64,000 nucleotides of DNA from Massiliimalia sp050943535 (GCA_050943535.1 JBMNPJ010000002.1:287117-351116); one strand, 5' to 3'; positions 52,601 through 61,651 are shown, numbered from the stretch's first letter. Translations and numbers: made by a program. Notes: a model not told the origin generated them from the sequence alone.

Positions 52601-54418
52601 GCCAGTCCTGTTGGCGTAGTGGATGGCAGCAAGGATACCGGTTCCTTTACTGATGACCCGCTCACCGTCAATTCCGGTGATGCTGGAGGATGCCTCCATT
52701 ATCGAATTATGATTGCTGATTATGCGGGAAAAACGGAAATTACAGTCACCGATACTTTGCCGGCAGGCGCCGAATTGGTAACCGATTCCGTAACGCTGCG
52801 CCGGCATCCCGATAGTTGGAACGCTTTTACCGACGAAACACAGAGTTCTTATTATTTACAGCAGGTTCATACGGAGAAAAATCCGGATGGTACCACAACA
52901 GTGACCTTCCTGATTGGACATTTAAATGAACTGAATAACGATCCGATTGGAATTTATTACGATGTTTCCATTGAAAATGATCCAGATTTAACGGAAGGCG
53001 GCCAGAAAACCTATGTGAACACAGCGTCTTGGGATGGCAACTCAGACAGCACAACCACAACAGTGGAGCGCCGTCTGCCGCATTTGGAAAAAAACGGTGA
53101 GCATCTATCGGATGACGATATCCTGCGGTACTACGTGGTGATTAACCCAGAAGGTGATCGTCTGAATCCTTACGATGAGAACCTGACGCTGGAGGATACG
53201 CTTACCATCCCGGCGGGTAGTGAAGCGGATTTCCGTCCGAACAGTGTACAGCTTTTCCAATATGATCCGAATGCTTCGGAAAATCATTTCTGCGGAATCG
53301 AAATTGATTCGTCGCAGTATAAAGTTGAATACAGCGGTGAAACTCATACCATTACCTTTACACTGCCGGATGCCACCGCGTGCGTGTTGGTTTATGAATA
53401 TGATCTTTATCGTGGAACAGCAGCTGGTGAACTTCCTGTATCCAATGTGGCAAAGTTAAGCGGGGAGGGTGAGTATTCTTCTGAAGACGGAATGATTATC
53501 GAAGAAGAGCAGTCTTCTGCTACGGTCAATAAAGCGACCATTACCATTTATAAATACGAGACCGGCAACCTGACTAAACTGCTGCCCGGCGCCAGATTTA
53601 AATTGCAGCGTTATGAAGAGCAGGCAGATGGAACTTATCTTTGGAATTCCACCTCCATTACCAGTAATGAAAGCGGCGAGTTTGTTGTGAAGGAGGACGG
53701 GTCCATCGTTTTAAGCTTCCTGACTGAGGAGCAGGGCGGCGGATCTATGTATAATACCCTCTATCGTATTCAGGAAGTAACAGCTCCGGCGGGACATATC
53801 AGCACAGATGAAGTCTATTACTTTGTGTGGATGGAGGAAGGAGACACCGAAGCATCTACAATCGACAAGATGACACAATCCGGTGCTTTGGGGGATATAA
53901 ATCCCAATCAGGTAGAATTTATTACATACTCTGCATCCCATGCGCTGTATGTTCCCAATGATCCTGATCAGCTTACCGTAACAAAGGTTTGGCGGAATGA
54001 TGTTGGCGAGGTTTTGCTCAAACCCTCTGTAGACCATGTTACCGTAACGCTGTATCAATGGACGCAAGACGGGCAAAAGACAGCTTATGGAGAAGCTGTA
54101 GAACTGACTTCGGATAACGATTGGTCCTATACTTGGGAAAGTCTTCCCAAAACAGATTCGTCCGGCGATTCTTACAAATATACGGTAGAAGAAACGCCTG
54201 TTCCAGGATTTGAAACCACGTATTCCTCCAATAACGATGAAGGAATACAAATTGGGAATATAGAAATTACCAATACCCAAACAGGATATGTACTGCCGGA
54301 AACCGGCGGCAGAGGAGCATTCTATTTGATGGCCGTGGGGCTTCTTCTGATTATCACGTTTGGCGTGGGCTACGGATTCATGCGGCGCAGGTTCCAAAAA
54401 GGAAGAGATGCCTTCTGA
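49649..54418 (+). CDS. Giant LPETG surface adhesin with His/Cys repeats
   Basis: 1589 residues. A basic N-terminus and one hydrophobic segment (about 28-48) act as the secretion signal. Residues about 58-320 carry about twelve repeats of the HxHxxxCY...LxC form (PHVHVDSCYDQEGNLVC, GHTHTQACYSQQKHLVC), probably metal-binding or disulfide-linked. A long array of isopeptide-type beta domains follows, then a SpaA-like domain (GARFKLQRYEEQADG, YRIQEVTAPAGH) and a Cna-B domain (LTVTKVWRNDVGEVLLKPS). LPETGG at about 1549, a hydrophobic segment and RRRFQKG form the sorting signal. It is probably the tip or main adhesin of the pilus. Confidence 0.9.
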   Translation: MKPYSEKSKAWELVQESKRKKCWRKITALSAFLVAIVTTGLLILPAITMENDPEKLCCQITPHVHVDSCYDQEGNLVCGYADFIVHSHQELCYNSAGELICELEEIKPHTHDDSCYQDTLVKICGLEESEGHVHTDACYEIFDDLICMLEEAPAHTHEGHIHTDACYQVSNELICGQEETAPHTHDDGCYDTQGNLICKKPIEGHSHTQACYSQQKKLICQQNTGCYDEQGNLICEKTAEGHTHTQACYSQQKHLVCGQEETAPHAHTADCFEAQKILACGKEEIILHTHIPECFDNNGVLTCGKTEVLEHVHDESCIPENDKTETILQDDTNHATVESVPPSNEVVLLSDADTARAGSIDFKPYITSITLSKQENGQWVPVEGEVTSGDTIRVRINYSIPENVVGPDSRVIHYQLPKGVGLREQATGPVTIGNEAVGTYTISTSGLIQITFNEVFADNRAFAGDLEFQGMVTATGEGEEGSIDLGFGGGTIIVKPNEENSDLTVSKTGYYDKKLNLVTYAITVSTETGTDGTVTIQDAFIHAPAYGTINYKEIISLEKKDAQGQITYPFSSVEELAPHLIVNEQTSEKAASFVLKDLPALAAGESYILTYTATPDLNSLGDGNGYLQFTNNVTAADQTNTAQASTNIQVSKAMIAKECKYDVLTRKLQWTIYVNEDQRDISSWTLGDELTYTVDGQTYTMELPDTVTITALIDYAPTGESMEVSLPYTFPENSKAQYVITYETEIPTGVSESNITFHNKAWIGDYWVKIDVEGPAPGEYGVIKGAYDVDKETGTIQWLASIAHPAQASVDQLHYVDLISGLVTPDGTKLLDAHYTTRTLLADSLTVMTVDGKTPLTYGTDYQVLAVSKADVKSVMEQNKIDIDDLSWAVAEQPFSGMVEFFSWKDINSFGPDEPLGMFAVVFEQSAVSKIGNVNLALMYKTQVDKSALPEGTEKIWAVNLSRIPDEYSLAQIEMDFYEKIDKQASPVGVVDGSKDTGSFTDDPLTVNSGDAGGCLHYRIMIADYAGKTEITVTDTLPAGAELVTDSVTLRRHPDSWNAFTDETQSSYYLQQVHTEKNPDGTTTVTFLIGHLNELNNDPIGIYYDVSIENDPDLTEGGQKTYVNTASWDGNSDSTTTTVERRLPHLEKNGEHLSDDDILRYYVVINPEGDRLNPYDENLTLEDTLTIPAGSEADFRPNSVQLFQYDPNASENHFCGIEIDSSQYKVEYSGETHTITFTLPDATACVLVYEYDLYRGTAAGELPVSNVAKLSGEGEYSSEDGMIIEEEQSSATVNKATITIYKYETGNLTKLLPGARFKLQRYEEQADGTYLWNSTSITSNESGEFVVKEDGSIVLSFLTEEQGGGSMYNTLYRIQEVTAPAGHISTDEVYYFVWMEEGDTEASTIDKMTQSGALGDINPNQVEFITYSASHALYVPNDPDQLTVTKVWRNDVGEVLLKPSVDHVTVTLYQWTQDGQKTAYGEAVELTSDNDWSYTWESLPKTDSSGDSYKYTVEETPVPGFETTYSSNNDEGIQIGNIEITNTQTGYVLPETGGRGAFYLMAVGLLLIITFGVGYGFMRRRFQKGRDAF

Positions 54419-54467
54419 TCCATTGCTTCAAAATTCAATTTACATAGTAAAAAGGAGGAAATAATTC

Positions 54468-56003
54468 ATGAAGAAACTCAAAACATTGTCGGCCATTCTG
54501 ATATCCATGGCTATTTTGTTGATGATGGCCGTTCCTGTATGGGCCGCGGGCGAGTATTCAATCTCCATCACCAATGATAAAGAAGGCCATACATACGAAG
54601 CTTATCAGATTTTTACTGGTGATCTTACGGAAGGGGTGCTCTCCAATGTCCAATGGGGCAGCGGTGTGAATGGGGGTACGCTCCTTACGGCGCTGAAAAG
54701 TGCCTATGCCGAAAAATACGGAACCTGCGAAACAGCTGCTGATGTATCTCTGGCTTTGGGCGCAGAAGGTGCTTCGGCAGCGGATGCAGAAGCTTTTGCC
54801 GCAGTGGCAGCACAGCATCTTACTTCACCGGCTGGCACTGCTAGTACACCTGTAGCAGGTAAATACACGATTTCCGGATTGGATGCCGGTTACTATCTGG
54901 TGAAAGATCGGGATAACAGCCTGGAAGGCCAGGACGACAGCTATACTGGGTATATTGTTCAGGTGCTAGATAATGTAGAAATGGCACCTAAATCCGATGT
55001 AATTACTTCTGAGAAAAAAGTGAAAGATATAAATGACACGACGGACACGGCATACGGTAACTGGGTAGATACAGCCGACCACGACATTGGCGATTCTATT
55101 CCTTTCCAGCTGAAAGCAACTTTGCCCAACAACTACGCAGATTACGAAAGTTATGTTTTGACTTTCCATGATACGGAAAGCGCGGGACTTACTTTTCAGG
55201 AGAGTTCTGTAAAAGTCTACATCGATGGTAAGTTGACCAGTAACGGTTATACGGTTGTTACCCAAGGACTCTCCGATGGTTATACTTTTGAAGTGCGTTT
55301 TGCCGATCTTAAAACCGTAACAGCTGATGATACCACGACCAAAGCCAAAAACGACAGTGTGATTACGGTGGAATATGAATCTGTTCTTAACGAGAACGCT
55401 GTCATCGGAAAACCAGGTAACCCCAACAAAATGCTGCTTACGTTCTCCAACAACCCCAATGGAGGAGGTACAGGGAAAACGCCTGTGGATACCGTGATCG
55501 TATTTACTTATAAAGTTGTTGTAGATAAAGTCGATCAGAAGCAGGCTCCTTTGGCCGGCGCGGAATTTACGCTGGAAAAAGAAATCAAAGGCGAGCCCAA
55601 TACCTGGGAAACGGTAGAAGTTCTTGGTACAAACGGCGAATTGACAACTTTCACATTTAAGGGTTTGGATGACGGTAATTACAGATTGACCGAAACCAAG
55701 ACGCCTACAGGATATAATACCATCGATCCCATTACCTTTACTGTGACGACTACACATGAAGATGGATCCCTTACCCTTACCAACCTTTCCGGTAATGTTC
55801 AAACCGGTGAGATTACGTTTACGCCTGTTGTAGATGATGGTTCGCTGTCTGCAACAGTGATCAACAATCGAGGCACTACGCTTCCTGAAACCGGCGGCAT
55901 GGGTACGACGATCTTCTTCGTACTGGGCGGTATACTGGTGCTCAGTGCAGGCGTTCTGCTGGTTGTTAGAATCCGCATGAAAGCCGAAGATGCCGGCAAG
56001 TAA
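54468..56003 (+). CDS. LPETG major pilin, SpaH/EbpB family
   Basis: 511 residues. Signal peptide to about residue 27 (VPVWAAGEY). The N-terminal domain begins ISITNDKEGHTYEAYQIFTG, typical of fimbrial isopeptide pilins. MAPKSD (about 180) is a candidate pilin-motif lysine for sortase C polymerisation. A SpaA-type domain near the C-terminus has the E-box YRLTETKTPTGY. LPETGGMGT and a hydrophobic tail with basic end form the sorting signal. It is the probable shaft subunit; a 10-bp hairpin right after it may limit sortase expression. Confidence 0.9.
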   Translation: MKKLKTLSAILISMAILLMMAVPVWAAGEYSISITNDKEGHTYEAYQIFTGDLTEGVLSNVQWGSGVNGGTLLTALKSAYAEKYGTCETAADVSLALGAEGASAADAEAFAAVAAQHLTSPAGTASTPVAGKYTISGLDAGYYLVKDRDNSLEGQDDSYTGYIVQVLDNVEMAPKSDVITSEKKVKDINDTTDTAYGNWVDTADHDIGDSIPFQLKATLPNNYADYESYVLTFHDTESAGLTFQESSVKVYIDGKLTSNGYTVVTQGLSDGYTFEVRFADLKTVTADDTTTKAKNDSVITVEYESVLNENAVIGKPGNPNKMLLTFSNNPNGGGTGKTPVDTVIVFTYKVVVDKVDQKQAPLAGAEFTLEKEIKGEPNTWETVEVLGTNGELTTFTFKGLDDGNYRLTETKTPTGYNTIDPITFTVTTTHEDGSLTLTNLSGNVQTGEITFTPVVDDGSLSATVINNRGTTLPETGGMGTTIFFVLGGILVLSAGVLLVVRIRMKAEDAGK

Positions 56004-56035
56004 ATGTGCGATGGACTTTTTGCATACTGTTATGG

Positions 56036-56060
56036 CCGGGAGAGGTACTCCCTCTCCCGG
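56036..56060 (+). terminator. Hairpin between the major pilin and sortase C
   Basis: CCGGGAGAGG/CCTCTCCCGG, a perfect 10-bp stem with a five-base loop, followed by TTTCAG. The T-tract is too short for full termination, so it may act as a partial terminator or RNA-protecting stem. Confidence 0.65.
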
Positions 56061-56084
56061 TTTCAGCGGTAAGGAGAGTCTTGT

Positions 56085-56933
56085 ATGAAGAATAAAGCAA
56101 AGAAAAGCAATTATAAAATATTTTTCATTTTAATCGTGATCCTTCTTACAGGACTGTCCCTAATGCTGTATCCCATTGTCAGTGAATATTGGAATTCACT
56201 CCATCAGTCCCGTGTGATTGCAACCTATATGGAAACCGTAGCTGAAATGGATAACAGTTCCTACGATGTTTTGTGGAAAGAAGCGCAGGCATATAATGAT
56301 TCGTTGCCGAGAACCCGGGATCGCTTCCAGCCCGATGAAGAAGAGACGGCAGTCTATGAGAAAATGCTGAATGTATCGGGACAAGGAATCATGGGATATG
56401 TAGAGATCCCCAGTATTGATGTGATGCTTCCGATTTATCACGGAACTGACGAAGAAATTTTGCAGGTGGCTATTGGACATATAGAAGGAAGTTCCCTTCC
56501 TGTAGGGGGAGAGAGTACGCATTGTATTATTTCTGGACATCGGGGGTTGCCTTCTTCTAAACTGTTTACCGATTTGGATCAGCTGACAGAGGGAGATATC
56601 TTTATTTTAAAAGTGTTGGATGAAACGTTGACCTACGAGGTTGATCAAATCCGCATTGTTGAACCGGATGATATCTCTCTTTTAGAGATTGAAGAAGGAA
56701 AAGACCTTTGTACACTGGTAACTTGTACACCGTATGGTGTGAACTCCCATCGACTGCTGGTGCGGGGACATCGCGTAGAAAATCGGGAACATTTAAATAC
56801 GTCGCGGATTACTGCGGATGCTTCCTTGATCAATCCAAAATGGATTGCACCGATTCTCGCAGTTCCGGTTTTGTTGGTGATTTTATTGGTAACACTGCTT
56901 CGGTCGCTGAAAAAAGAGAATGCAAAGAGGTGA
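56085..56933 (+). CDS. Class C sortase (pilus polymerase)
   Basis: 282 residues. A signal-anchor (about 12-31) and a C-terminal membrane segment (about 252-275) frame the sortase domain. TLVTCTPYGVNSHRLLVRGHR contains Cys214 and the conserved Arg. The lid segment before the barrel and the C-terminal membrane segment are class C features. It joins pilins through their LPETG threonine to the pilin-motif lysine of the next subunit. GGAGAG precedes the ATG. It lies between major and minor pilin genes. Confidence 0.92.
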   Translation: MKNKAKKSNYKIFFILIVILLTGLSLMLYPIVSEYWNSLHQSRVIATYMETVAEMDNSSYDVLWKEAQAYNDSLPRTRDRFQPDEEETAVYEKMLNVSGQGIMGYVEIPSIDVMLPIYHGTDEEILQVAIGHIEGSSLPVGGESTHCIISGHRGLPSSKLFTDLDQLTEGDIFILKVLDETLTYEVDQIRIVEPDDISLLEIEEGKDLCTLVTCTPYGVNSHRLLVRGHRVENREHLNTSRITADASLINPKWIAPILAVPVLLVILLVTLLRSLKKENAKR

Positions 56934-56939
56934 AGAAGG

Positions 56940-57860
56940 ATGAAAGCCAGAAAAATTTGTAAACGGGTAGTGGCTTTGCTGCTTTCCATTTGGCTGGGGA
57001 TATCTTGTATGTCTGCCACCGCTTTTGCTGGTGGAAAAATCGATATTAACCGTGAAGTATCCATGTCCATATATTTTGGAGAGAATACCAATGGCTTTTC
57101 GGGTGTGAATTTCAATGTTTACTATGTGGCCAGGATGAGTGAATGGGGCGATTTTTCTTTATCGGGGGATTTTCGGAACTATCCTGTTCGTTTTGAAAAT
57201 CTGGATAGCTCTGGTTGGCGCGCCCTTGCCCAAACATTGAGCGCCTATGTACAGCGAGATGGTTTGCGGCCATTGCGACAGGGAAAAACCGATGCCCATG
57301 GATATGTGTCTTTTGAAAAGCTTACGGTAGGACTTTATCTTGTAGTGGGAGGAACGTATATCAATCAAAATAAGGTCTACACGCCTGAACCCATGCTGGT
57401 ATCTTTGCCGAGTATGGGAGAAGGAAACAAGTGGGTTTACAATACAAAGCTTTTCTGCAAATATGATAGTGAAATCGTACCCAACTATGTGGTACGCAAG
57501 GTGCAAAAAGTATGGAAAGATGACGGAAATGAAAAAAAACGTCCGCAGAGTATTTCGGTTCAGCTTCTTGAAAACGGGAAAGTTGTCGACACGGTGGTTC
57601 TCAACCGCAATAACAATTGGGAATACACCTGGAAAAATTTAAATGGTAGTTCTGTCTGGCAGGTTGTAGAGGCCCAAACGCCGGCAGGATATACAGTCTC
57701 TGTGGTGCGGGAGGGCAACGTTTTTGTGATGACCAATACATTCCCATCGAAAATTCCGTCCAAGTTGCCGCAAACAGGTATGTTGTGGTTCCCGATTCCT
57801 ATTCTGATCTGTGGCGGACTGCTTTTCATGGTCGTGGGTCTGTTTATACGCCGTAGGTGA
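56940..57860 (+). CDS. LPQTG minor pilin
   Basis: 306 residues. Signal peptide to about residue 30 (ATAFAGGK), a SpaA-like N-terminal domain (DINREVSMSIYFGENTNGFS), and a Cna-B domain (VVRKVQKVWKDDGNEKKRPQ, NNNWEYTWKNL, VEAQTPAGY). LPQTGMLWFP plus a hydrophobic segment and RR end are the sorting signal. It is probably the basal or anchor pilin. The Gln in the motif instead of Glu suggests different treatment from the LPETG partners. The gene starts six bases after the sortase C stop. Confidence 0.88.
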   Translation: MKARKICKRVVALLLSIWLGISCMSATAFAGGKIDINREVSMSIYFGENTNGFSGVNFNVYYVARMSEWGDFSLSGDFRNYPVRFENLDSSGWRALAQTLSAYVQRDGLRPLRQGKTDAHGYVSFEKLTVGLYLVVGGTYINQNKVYTPEPMLVSLPSMGEGNKWVYNTKLFCKYDSEIVPNYVVRKVQKVWKDDGNEKKRPQSISVQLLENGKVVDTVVLNRNNNWEYTWKNLNGSSVWQVVEAQTPAGYTVSVVREGNVFVMTNTFPSKIPSKLPQTGMLWFPIPILICGGLLFMVVGLFIRRR

Positions 57861-57870
57861 GGAAACGCAC

Positions 57871-58512
57871 ATGAAGGATAAAAGACAAAAAGTTGGAGGA
57901 GGATTTATAGCCGTTGGGATTCTGATGCTTGTAGCAGCGGTTGCGCTATACGGCTATAATCTGTATGATGAGTACAGGGCAGGAAAATCAGCCAATTCTG
58001 TATTGGAAGAACTTCAGCAGCAAATACCTGCTTTAAAAACGACGGAAGGAACCTCTGCTCAGGAAGTTTATTTGCCTGATGATTCGCAGCTGCCCGATTA
58101 CAGCGCGAATCCGGAAATGGAAATGCCTGAAAAAAAGGTGGCGGAGGACTATTATATCGGAGTTCTGGAAATTTATTCCCTGGGAATTTCTTTGCCAGTG
58201 ATCAGTGAATGGGATGATGATGCTTTGCAGATTGCCCCCTGCCGTTACAGCGGTTCGGCCTATACGGGAAATCTAGTGATTGCCGCGCATAATTATCAGA
58301 CCCATTTTGGGCGGATCAAAACGCTTTTGTCGGGAGATCAGGTGATTTTTACCGATGTAAAGGGACATAGTTTTCTTTATGAAGTAACTGCGGTAGAAAC
58401 GATCCAATCAACGGATGTGGAAGAAGTGTTGAGTGAAGAATGGGATTTGACGCTTTTTACCTGTACATTGGATGGGTTGGAGCGTGTGGTTGTTCATTGC
58501 TTAAAATCATAA
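57871..58512 (+). CDS. Second sortase, single-anchor type
   Basis: 213 residues from the ATG at 57871 (GTGAGGAAA upstream). One N-terminal membrane segment (about 11-31) and no C-terminal one. Catalytic His140 in IAAHNYQTHFG, Cys198 in LFTCTLDG and Arg205 in ERVVVHC are present. Shape and motifs are nearer to class B/D-type housekeeping or anchor sortases than class C. It may attach the finished pilus or the LPQTG minor pilin to the wall. Last intact gene of the pilus operon. Confidence 0.85.
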   Translation: MKDKRQKVGGGFIAVGILMLVAAVALYGYNLYDEYRAGKSANSVLEELQQQIPALKTTEGTSAQEVYLPDDSQLPDYSANPEMEMPEKKVAEDYYIGVLEIYSLGISLPVISEWDDDALQIAPCRYSGSAYTGNLVIAAHNYQTHFGRIKTLLSGDQVIFTDVKGHSFLYEVTAVETIQSTDVEEVLSEEWDLTLFTCTLDGLERVVVHCLKS

Positions 58513-58515
58513 AAG

Positions 58516-58565
58516 CACCATTGGAATCTATTCCGGAAGGAACAAGAAACCAATAGCGTTTTTTT
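58516..58565 (+). terminator. Weak terminator of the pilus operon
   Basis: ATTGG/CCAAT with an inner TTCC/GGAA pair, followed by seven Ts. The stem is short. Confidence 0.35.
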
Positions 58566-58891
58566 GAGAGATGGATGGTTTCAGCGAAGTTAGCGCGGAT
58601 GTTTTAGTTCAGTATGTCTATAATAACGAAGGTTTTTTAAAGCAGACGAACAGTCGCTTACCATATGGGCAATAAAGATATGCTGGTAGATTTTCGTCAT
58701 TATGACCATTCTTTTCATTGTGCACTTGACGATTCGGAACGCAGCACAATAATCTATTCTCTAAACAACTTAAGAAACAGTTTAATTAAATAAGGAAAAT
58801 ATATTGATATTGTTGACGACATTTTCATAAAGATTACCGGCGCAAAGAAACGGCAGAAATCGTAAATACTGAACTGATTTTTAGATAAAAG

Positions 58892-58940
58892 AGATACAGC
58901 CTATGGAGAAAAAACATTCTTCGTAGGCTGTATCTTTCTT
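58892..58940. terminator. Intrinsic terminator in the decayed region
   Basis: AGATACAGCCTA/TAGGCTGTATCT, a perfect 12-bp stem with a T-rich tail. Confidence 0.75.
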
Positions 58941-59321
58941 TGCTTTTTATTTTCTGTACTACCTCATAATCGCTACCCATTGTCTTAAACGAATTTTTCT
59001 CCTGTTTTAGTTCCGAGAGTAGTTGGGCAAGCTGTCCTGTTGGAGTGCCGACAAATAAATCTGTGCTGTTAAAATTATAGAACATCTGACCAAGAACATC
59101 CAACTGATTTTTGACAATAGATGTAGAACGTCAGACCTTGTGGAAAATGATACGGAGACACAAAAGGAACAGCAGATTTTTCAAAAGTAAAAACCAAAGA
59201 GCAGGAATGATAAGATTAGCTTGCTTTCAAAAGTACAAGGACGATAACAAGTGCAAATCAAAATCATTTTGTTCTGCTGATACCATTACAGTTTTTAGAA
59301 AATTAATTAAAGGTTCATAAC

Positions 59322-59351
59322 TTGATATAGTTAAAATTCTTAACTTATAGT
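59322..59351 (+). promoter_or_regulatory. ABC exporter promoter with internal operator
   Basis: TTGATA (59322-59327), 18-base spacer, TATAGT (59346-59351). The spacer holds the inverted repeat AGTTAA-N5-TTAACT (59329-59345), a likely repressor or activator site between -35 and -10. Confidence 0.6.
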
Positions 59352-59414
59352 ATATTGAAATAAAGTAAGTATTCGTCGCTTTTTGTCCCAAAATATAGAA
59401 AAGGTGGAGATGAT

Positions 59415-60326
59415 ATGGAATATATTTTGCAAACAGATAACCTATCGAAAACCTATGGAGCAAAAACTGTTTTGGATCATGTGAACATTCATGTGCCGAA
59501 AAAGTCGATCTATGGTTTGGTAGGAAAAAACGGAGCTGGAAAAACTACGCTTATGCGTATTATCTGCGGCTTAACGCAGCAAAGTGAAGGCAGTTATACC
59601 TTGTTAGGAAAAACAAATGATGATGCAGTGCGGAATAACATGGGGATGCTGATTGAAAAACCGGGCATTTATGAGCACATGACAGCGTTAGAAAATTTGC
59701 GTTATTTTTCACTGCTGTTTGGTATCCAATCTCAAGATCATCACAGAATACTGGAAATGGTTGGATTGCAAAATGCTGAAAAAAAGAAAGCACGCCAATT
59801 TTCGCTGGGGATGAAGCAGCGATTGGGCATTGCAATTTCGTTGCTGGGAAATCCCGATTTTCTCATTCTCGATGAGCCGATCAATGGTCTGGACCCGGAA
59901 GGCGTATATGAGATACGCAAAATGCTGGAGACGTTAAACCGTGAATATGGTACCACTATCATGATCGCCAGCCATATTCTAAGTGAATTATATAAACTGG
60001 CAACGGATTATGCGATTATTGATGGTGGACATCTGATTGACGAATTCAGCAAAGAAACGCTGGAAAGTGCATGCAGCAGCGGCGTCCAGATTATGGTTGA
60101 ACCGGAATATTTGCAGGATGCAAAAACACTCATTGCATCTCGTTATCCGGATGTTCGATGTGAAGTTCTTTCCCATCAAGGCTTGCGTTTGCATGGGAAA
60201 ATCAATCCGGCGGATCTTAACCAATTCCTGGTGGAAAACAAAGTGCGTGTGTGTGGTTTGGGAGCCAACGATGAAGACATCGAGAAATTTTTTGTAGAAA
60301 AACTCTCGGGAGGGCAAGCGGTATGA
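59415..60326 (+). CDS. ABC transporter ATP-binding protein, BcrA type
   Basis: 303 residues. Walker A GKNGAGKTT (37-45), signature FSLGMKQRLGIA, Walker B FLILDEPINGLDPEG and the switch His in MIASHILSEL. The C-terminal extension (about 215-303) is typical of bacitracin/lantibiotic-immunity ATPases. With the next gene (ATG overlaps its stop) it forms a two-component exporter, probably against peptide antibiotics. AAAGGTGG precedes the ATG. Confidence 0.9.
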   Translation: MEYILQTDNLSKTYGAKTVLDHVNIHVPKKSIYGLVGKNGAGKTTLMRIICGLTQQSEGSYTLLGKTNDDAVRNNMGMLIEKPGIYEHMTALENLRYFSLLFGIQSQDHHRILEMVGLQNAEKKKARQFSLGMKQRLGIAISLLGNPDFLILDEPINGLDPEGVYEIRKMLETLNREYGTTIMIASHILSELYKLATDYAIIDGGHLIDEFSKETLESACSSGVQIMVEPEYLQDAKTLIASRYPDVRCEVLSHQGLRLHGKINPADLNQFLVENKVRVCGLGANDEDIEKFFVEKLSGGQAV

Positions 60327-61060
60327 AAAATTTAATTGGTGGACATATGTATCAGCTGAAAAAAGACAATTTCTTTTTCGGATGTCTTGCTCTCAGCTTT
60401 ATTTTCCTGATTGTATCAATCCGATCTTCTTCTCTGGGATCAGAATTAATTTCTGTTATGGGTGTAGATAGTCTGGTTAGTACGTTTTTGAGTGGTGATA
60501 TCATTCTTTATGCTTTTATGCTGTTAACATCAAATATGGTTGCAGAAGCTTATCGTTCTGGTGTGATAAAGAATATTATAGGGCGGGGTATCTCAAAGAA
60601 ACAATACTATCTCTCAATCGTTTTTACGATATCCGCTGCATATTTATTGGTAATGCTGATCAGCAGCATTATTATGGGAGTTCTTGCAACCAGCAGATTT
60701 GGAATGGGGACAATGCTTTATCCTGGTTACTATGCTCTTTCCATAATAGCACGCATTCTTTTTGTGATGGTGCACATTAGCTTTGCAGTTACAATGACGA
60801 TCCTCACCAGGAATGCAATTACAGGAGTTATTTTCGGCCTTGTGATTCCCAATATTCCGAAAATTTTGGAAATGGTTTTTGGATTTTTGAAAATTAATAT
60901 TAGCCTTGATTTTTTGAAAATCTCTGAGCATATGCCGTCTGTTTATGAAGCATCCAATGACTTATCATCATTCTTGCCGTGCTTTGTTGTGTTGTGTGGA
61001 TATCTTATTTTATCTATTTTCATTGGCTTTAGGTTTTTAAAGTATCAGGATATCAAGTGA
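60323..61060 (+). CDS. ABC-2 type permease, lantibiotic-immunity-like
   Basis: 245 residues with six membrane segments. It begins MKNLIGGHMYQLKKDNFFFG, the usual short cytoplasmic start. The pattern of VAEAYRSGVIKNIIGRGISK matches the coupling helix of BcrB/ABC-2 permeases. It works with the ATPase just upstream, with which it overlaps by four bases. The substrate is unknown. The dispersed-repeat cluster begins about 30 bases after its stop. Confidence 0.83.
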   Translation: MKNLIGGHMYQLKKDNFFFGCLALSFIFLIVSIRSSSLGSELISVMGVDSLVSTFLSGDIILYAFMLLTSNMVAEAYRSGVIKNIIGRGISKKQYYLSIVFTISAAYLLVMLISSIIMGVLATSRFGMGTMLYPGYYALSIIARILFVMVHISFAVTMTILTRNAITGVIFGLVIPNIPKILEMVFGFLKINISLDFLKISEHMPSVYEASNDLSSFLPCFVVLCGYLILSIFIGFRFLKYQDIK

Positions 61061-61091
61061 TTTAAGCTGGAATAATTGAAAGCGTTCAAAG

Positions 61092-61367
61092 GAGCTTGCC
61101 GCCGGCTAAGAGCCGGAACAAATGATACTACGTTCGTACCCTGTCAGTAGTAGAAAAGTCGCTAATTTTTTCCTTTTCTATGCGGGCTAACGCCGCCGGG
61201 CAGTGCCCGGAGCCAATCGCCTACGGCGCGTACCCTGTCAGTAAAGCGAAAAACACTAGTTTTTATCACTCAGCTAACAGAGTATGGGCGAAGCCTCTTC
61301 GGGTCCAGGGGTGTGAACCCCTGGCGAGCAAAGCGTCATTGAGAGCGGCAGCTTGCCGCCTTGCACT
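61092..61367. repeat. Cluster of dispersed palindromic repeats, second copy
   Basis: It shares with 15088-15345 the modules CCGCCGGGCAGTGCCCGG, CCTACGGCGCGTAC, CTGTCAGTAAAGC, CACTCAGCT, then the CTCTTCGGGTCCAGGGGTGT run and GAACCCCTGG. They occur in the same order with single-base changes. Short stems alternate with the TAC(C/T)CTGTC arms. Confidence 0.75.
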
Positions 61368-61453
61368 TTACAAAAAACTGTGATAAGATAAAGGTATCAT
61401 AAGAAGCTTGTTTTATGCTGTTTTGACGGCAACGAAAAACCATAAAAAGGGGC

Positions 61454-61482
61454 TTGACAGGGATGGCTCAGGTCGGTAAACT
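61454..61482 (+). promoter_or_regulatory. Strong promoter immediately before the ACAG microsatellite
   Basis: TTGACA (61454-61459), 17-base spacer, TAAACT (61477-61482). Transcription would begin at about 61489, inside the first repeat unit. Confidence 0.65.
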
Positions 61483-61486
61483 GCTA

Positions 61487-61651
<165 letters not shown>

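Larger units (their letters stand above)
58513..59414. other. Decayed region after the pilus operon
   Basis: A weak terminator (58516-58565) is followed by short broken frames on both strands. Rightward pieces include MDGFSEVSADVLVQYVYNNE (58571-58675) and MLVDFRHYDHSFHCALDDSE (about 58681-58794). A leftward piece at 58834-59103 contains GQMFYNFNSTDLFVGTPTGQ. None is identifiable or complete, so this looks like gene remains. The last 90 bases hold the promoter of the ABC exporter. Confidence 0.5.
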
